Assembly (NCBI GenBank): GCA_030690025.1 | Contig: JAUYDJ010000015.1 | Coordinates: 1 to 8,002 of the forward strand | Length of the DNA: 8,002 bases | Direction of reading: 5' to 3' | Source of the DNA: Chloroflexota bacterium | Lineage (GTDB): Bacteria > Chloroflexota > Dehalococcoidia > Dehalococcoidales > JAUYDJ01 | In this document: piece by piece, positions 6,314-8,002 of the stretch | Layout of the letters: every line of letters starts with the position of its first letter | Position numbering within the stretch: position 1 is the stretch's first letter | Program-made: the position numbers and the translations under genes | Notes under the pieces: generated by a model | The model's input: the letters and a program-made list of their open reading frames with translations, nothing else | The model's database searches: none | What the model was told of the DNA's origin: nothing

Positions 6314-7565
6314 AGCTCACCTCACCCCCGATACTCTTTAGCTCGTCCCAGAACTGGGGATAAGTCTTGGCGACGCATTCAGCGTCATCGATTACGGTGT
6401 TACCGACGGCGATACCGAGCACGCTGAACGCCATGGCCAGGCGGTGGTCGCCACGGCAATCAATCATGGCACCTCGCGGCTTTGAGCCGGTGATGGTCAG
6501 CTTATCTCGCTCTTCAGTAACGCTAATGCCCATTCTAATCAGCCCGTCTTTCACGGCGGCTACGCGGTCAGACTCCTTCAGCCGCGCCCTTGCGATGCCG
6601 GTAAGTTCACTGACGCCGTCGGCGATGGCCGCCAGGACGGCTACCGTTGGCAGCAGGTCAATGCAGTCGGTCAAATCGGTGCGCAGCGCCTTCAGCTTCG
6701 ATTTTCTCACGGTTACTGACCCCTGTCCGACCTCGATATCAGCGCCCATGTCCTGCAAGAAGTTTATCATGATTTTGTCGCCCTGCAAACTGGCCGGGTT
6801 AAGGTTGTTTACGGCCACCTCGCCGGCGAGCGCGCCCAGGGCTAAAAAGTAAGACGCCGATGACCAGTCGCCCTCGACCTCATATTTGGTCGGTTCATAG
6901 TTTTGCCTGACCACCTCAAACTGGTCGAGTACAGGGGAAAAGCCCACCGTGACGCTGAACCTTTGCAGGCAGTCCAGGGTCATCATCACGTAGGGCTTCG
7001 ACTCCAGGGGCGTGGTCAGCCGGACTATCATACTTTCCTCGGCAAAGGGGGCGAGGAACAGCAGTGCCGAGACAAACTGGGAGCTGATATCACCCGGCAG
7101 TTCGGCTACCCCGCCCTTTAGTCCGCCTCCCGTAACAGTTACCGGCGGCAGGCCGCCCGGTGCGGCGCACTTTATTCCAAGCTGCTGTAACGCCGCGATG
7201 AGGGGTTTGACCGGTCTACGGGAGAGGGAAGGCCCGGCGGTCAGCCGGCATTTTCCGGGGACTATGGCGCAGATGGCGGTCATGAACCGGAGCGTGGCCG
7301 CGGAGTCGCCGCAGAAGAGGTCGGTATCAGGCTGGTGAAAATTGCCGCCGCTGACCCGCCACAAATCGTCTTCCTGCCGGACCCGGACTCCAATTTTGCT
7401 GAGTACGCTCATAGCTGCCTCGGTATCCTCCGAGCTTAAGGGGCGGATAATCTCGCTCTCACCCCTGGCTAAAGCCGCACCCATGAGTCCGCGGATAGTG
7501 TAGCTCTTGGAAGAAGGGGCTATCACTGTCCCCCTTACTTCACTCCGCTGAATGCAGGCTTTCAT
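6303..7565 (-). CDS. aroA: 3-phosphoshikimate 1-carboxyvinyltransferase (EPSP synthase)
   Basis: This enzyme transfers the enolpyruvyl group of phosphoenolpyruvate to shikimate-3-phosphate and is the target of glyphosate. The 420 aa length is normal. The visible active-site set is complete: Lys20, Ser21 and Arg25 in [10 protein letters not shown] (16-25); [10 protein letters not shown] (86-95) with Arg93; SRRPVKPL (115-122); GDISSQF (158-164); catalytic Asp303 in [13 protein letters not shown] (300-312); RLKESDR (328-334) with Glu331; DHRLAMAF (373-380); and Lys400 in AKTYPQFW (399-406). In the loop equivalent to E. coli LGNAGTAMR, the glycine that governs glyphosate binding is replaced by Ala89. 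The start at ATG 7565 lies inside aroK (26-bp overlap) with only a weak GAG-type ribosome binding site, so translation is probably coupled. It overlaps aroC by 11 bp. Confidence 0.96.
   Translation of the reverse strand: MKACIQRSEVRGTVIAPSSKSYTIRGLMGAALARGESEIIRPLSSEDTEAAMSVLSKIGVRVRQEDDLWRVSGGNFHQPDTDLFCGDSAATLRFMTAICAIVPGKCRLTAGPSLSRRPVKPLIAALQQLGIKCAAPGGLPPVTVTGGGLKGGVAELPGDISSQFVSALLFLAPFAEESMIVRLTTPLESKPYVMMTLDCLQRFSVTVGFSPVLDQFEVVRQNYEPTKYEVEGDWSSASYFLALGALAGEVAVNNLNPASLQGDKIMINFLQDMGADIEVGQGSVTVRKSKLKALRTDLTDCIDLLPTVAVLAAIADGVSELTGIARARLKESDRVAAVKDGLIRMGISVTEERDKLTITGSKPRGAMIDCRGDHRLAMAFSVLGIAVGNTVIDDAECVAKTYPQFWDELKSIGGEVSYGQ
6317..6322 (-). promoter_or_regulatory. Ribosome binding site for aroC, inside the end of aroA
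   Basis: Read on the minus strand, AGGTGA lies three bases before the aroC ATG, within the last codons of aroA. It is one of the clearest Shine-Dalgarno sequences in the aromatic operon and supports the 6313 start that gives the 11-bp gene overlap. Confidence 0.55.
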
Positions 7566-8002
7566 GTACTTTCACTCTGCCTATTATTAGCTTGACCACC
7601 GACTCTATATTCAGTCGGGAAGTGTTTATAGTAATATCGGCGGCACGCTCATAGAATGGTTTACGGAATTTCAGCAGCTGGCGGATGCGCCGCACCCGGT
7701 CGTCGGTATTGAGCAGCGGCCTGCTTTCGTCTCCGGCCGTGCGCTTCAGAATTAAACCCGGCGCGGCAGTCAGGTAGACAATAACGCTCTCCTGCTTGAG
7801 GCGGTCGATGTTTATCCGGTTAAGCACTAAACCGCCGCCGCAGGCAATAACCACGTTTTTCCGGGCGGCAATCTCTTTGGTGACCGCGAGCTCAAGCTCG
7901 CGGAAGGCAATCTCGCCATCCTCGGCGAAGATGCGCGGGATGGGCTTGCCCGCCTTCTGCTCAATCAAAGCGTCCATCTCGATGAACTGCTTGCCCAGCT
8001 TC
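7540..8002 (-). CDS. aroK: Shikimate kinase (5' end beyond window)
   Basis: This enzyme phosphorylates shikimate to shikimate-3-phosphate with ATP, supplying the substrate of the next gene, aroA. The visible part is 153 residues of a usual 165-180. The frame stays open to the right edge, so the amino end, including the GxxGxGKS P-loop, lies outside. Still visible are FIEMD (6-10), where Asp10 fits the shikimate-binding aspartate; IFAEDGEIAFRELE (24-37) with the shikimate-binding Arg34; the GGG loop in IACGGGLVL (52-60); the lid with DESRPLL (91-97) and Arg94; and FRKPFYERA (112-120) with Arg113, which matches the 'R.p.Y.e.A' motif. The ATG at 7977 falls inside the FIEMD motif, so it is not the true start. 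The last 26 bp overlap aroA. The symbol follows the common usage; aroL would be an equivalent name. Confidence 0.93.
   Translation of the reverse strand, partial: KLGKQFIEMDALIEQKAGKPIPRIFAEDGEIAFRELELAVTKEIAARKNVVIACGGGLVLNRINIDRLKQESVIVYLTAAPGLILKRTAGDESRPLLNTDDRVRRIRQLLKFRKPFYERAADITINTSRLNIESVVKLIIGRVKVHESLHSAE

Overview
The window looks like chromosomal DNA from a moderately GC-rich bacterium. A member of the Dehalococcoidia (Chloroflexota) or a relative is the best guess. Three things suggest this, all judged from memory rather than by search: the order aroK-aroA-aroC-pheA-tyrA; the form of the Aro proteins (for example GGGRFSGR in chorismate synthase and GDSAATLR in EPSP synthase); and an intergenic palindrome of the 'TGTCATTGCGAG...GAAGCAATCTC' type. 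The taxon is an inference and could be wrong.

Left part (1-3130, plus strand): a TRAP transporter operon. It holds the C-terminal part of a DctP-type substrate-binding protein (cut by the window edge), a strong 14-bp hairpin, the small membrane subunit DctQ, the large membrane subunit DctM (ATGA overlap with DctQ), and 18 bp later an isochorismatase/N-carbamoylsarcosine amidase-type cysteine hydrolase. A simple reading is that a carboxylate-bearing compound is imported by the TRAP system and an amide or carbamoyl bond in it is then hydrolysed in the cytoplasm. The substrate cannot be read from the sequence.

Middle (3131-3276): a 146-bp gap between the two convergent operons. It contains an 84-bp imperfect inverted repeat (3163-3246) with a small perfect hairpin nested in its left arm. 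It looks like a dispersed, non-coding repeat unit and has no coding capacity.

Right part (3277-8002, minus strand): the distal half of a shikimate/aromatic amino acid operon. In transcription order it encodes shikimate kinase (5' end beyond the right edge), EPSP synthase, chorismate synthase, a fused chorismate mutase/prephenate dehydratase/ACT protein, and a monofunctional prephenate dehydrogenase. Every junction overlaps (26, 11, 4 and 4 bp), so the block is very probably one translationally coupled transcript. Together these enzymes take shikimate to chorismate and on to phenylpyruvate and 4-hydroxyphenylpyruvate. The earlier pathway genes and the promoter presumably lie to the right of the window.

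I found no tRNA, rRNA, CRISPR array, transposase or phage gene. Most of the window is ordinary metabolism. The points most worth a second look are the palindromic repeat, the hairpin inside the TRAP operon, the alanine at the glyphosate-relevant position of AroA, and the pairing of transporter and hydrolase. I do not see convincing evidence of a wholly new biological system.
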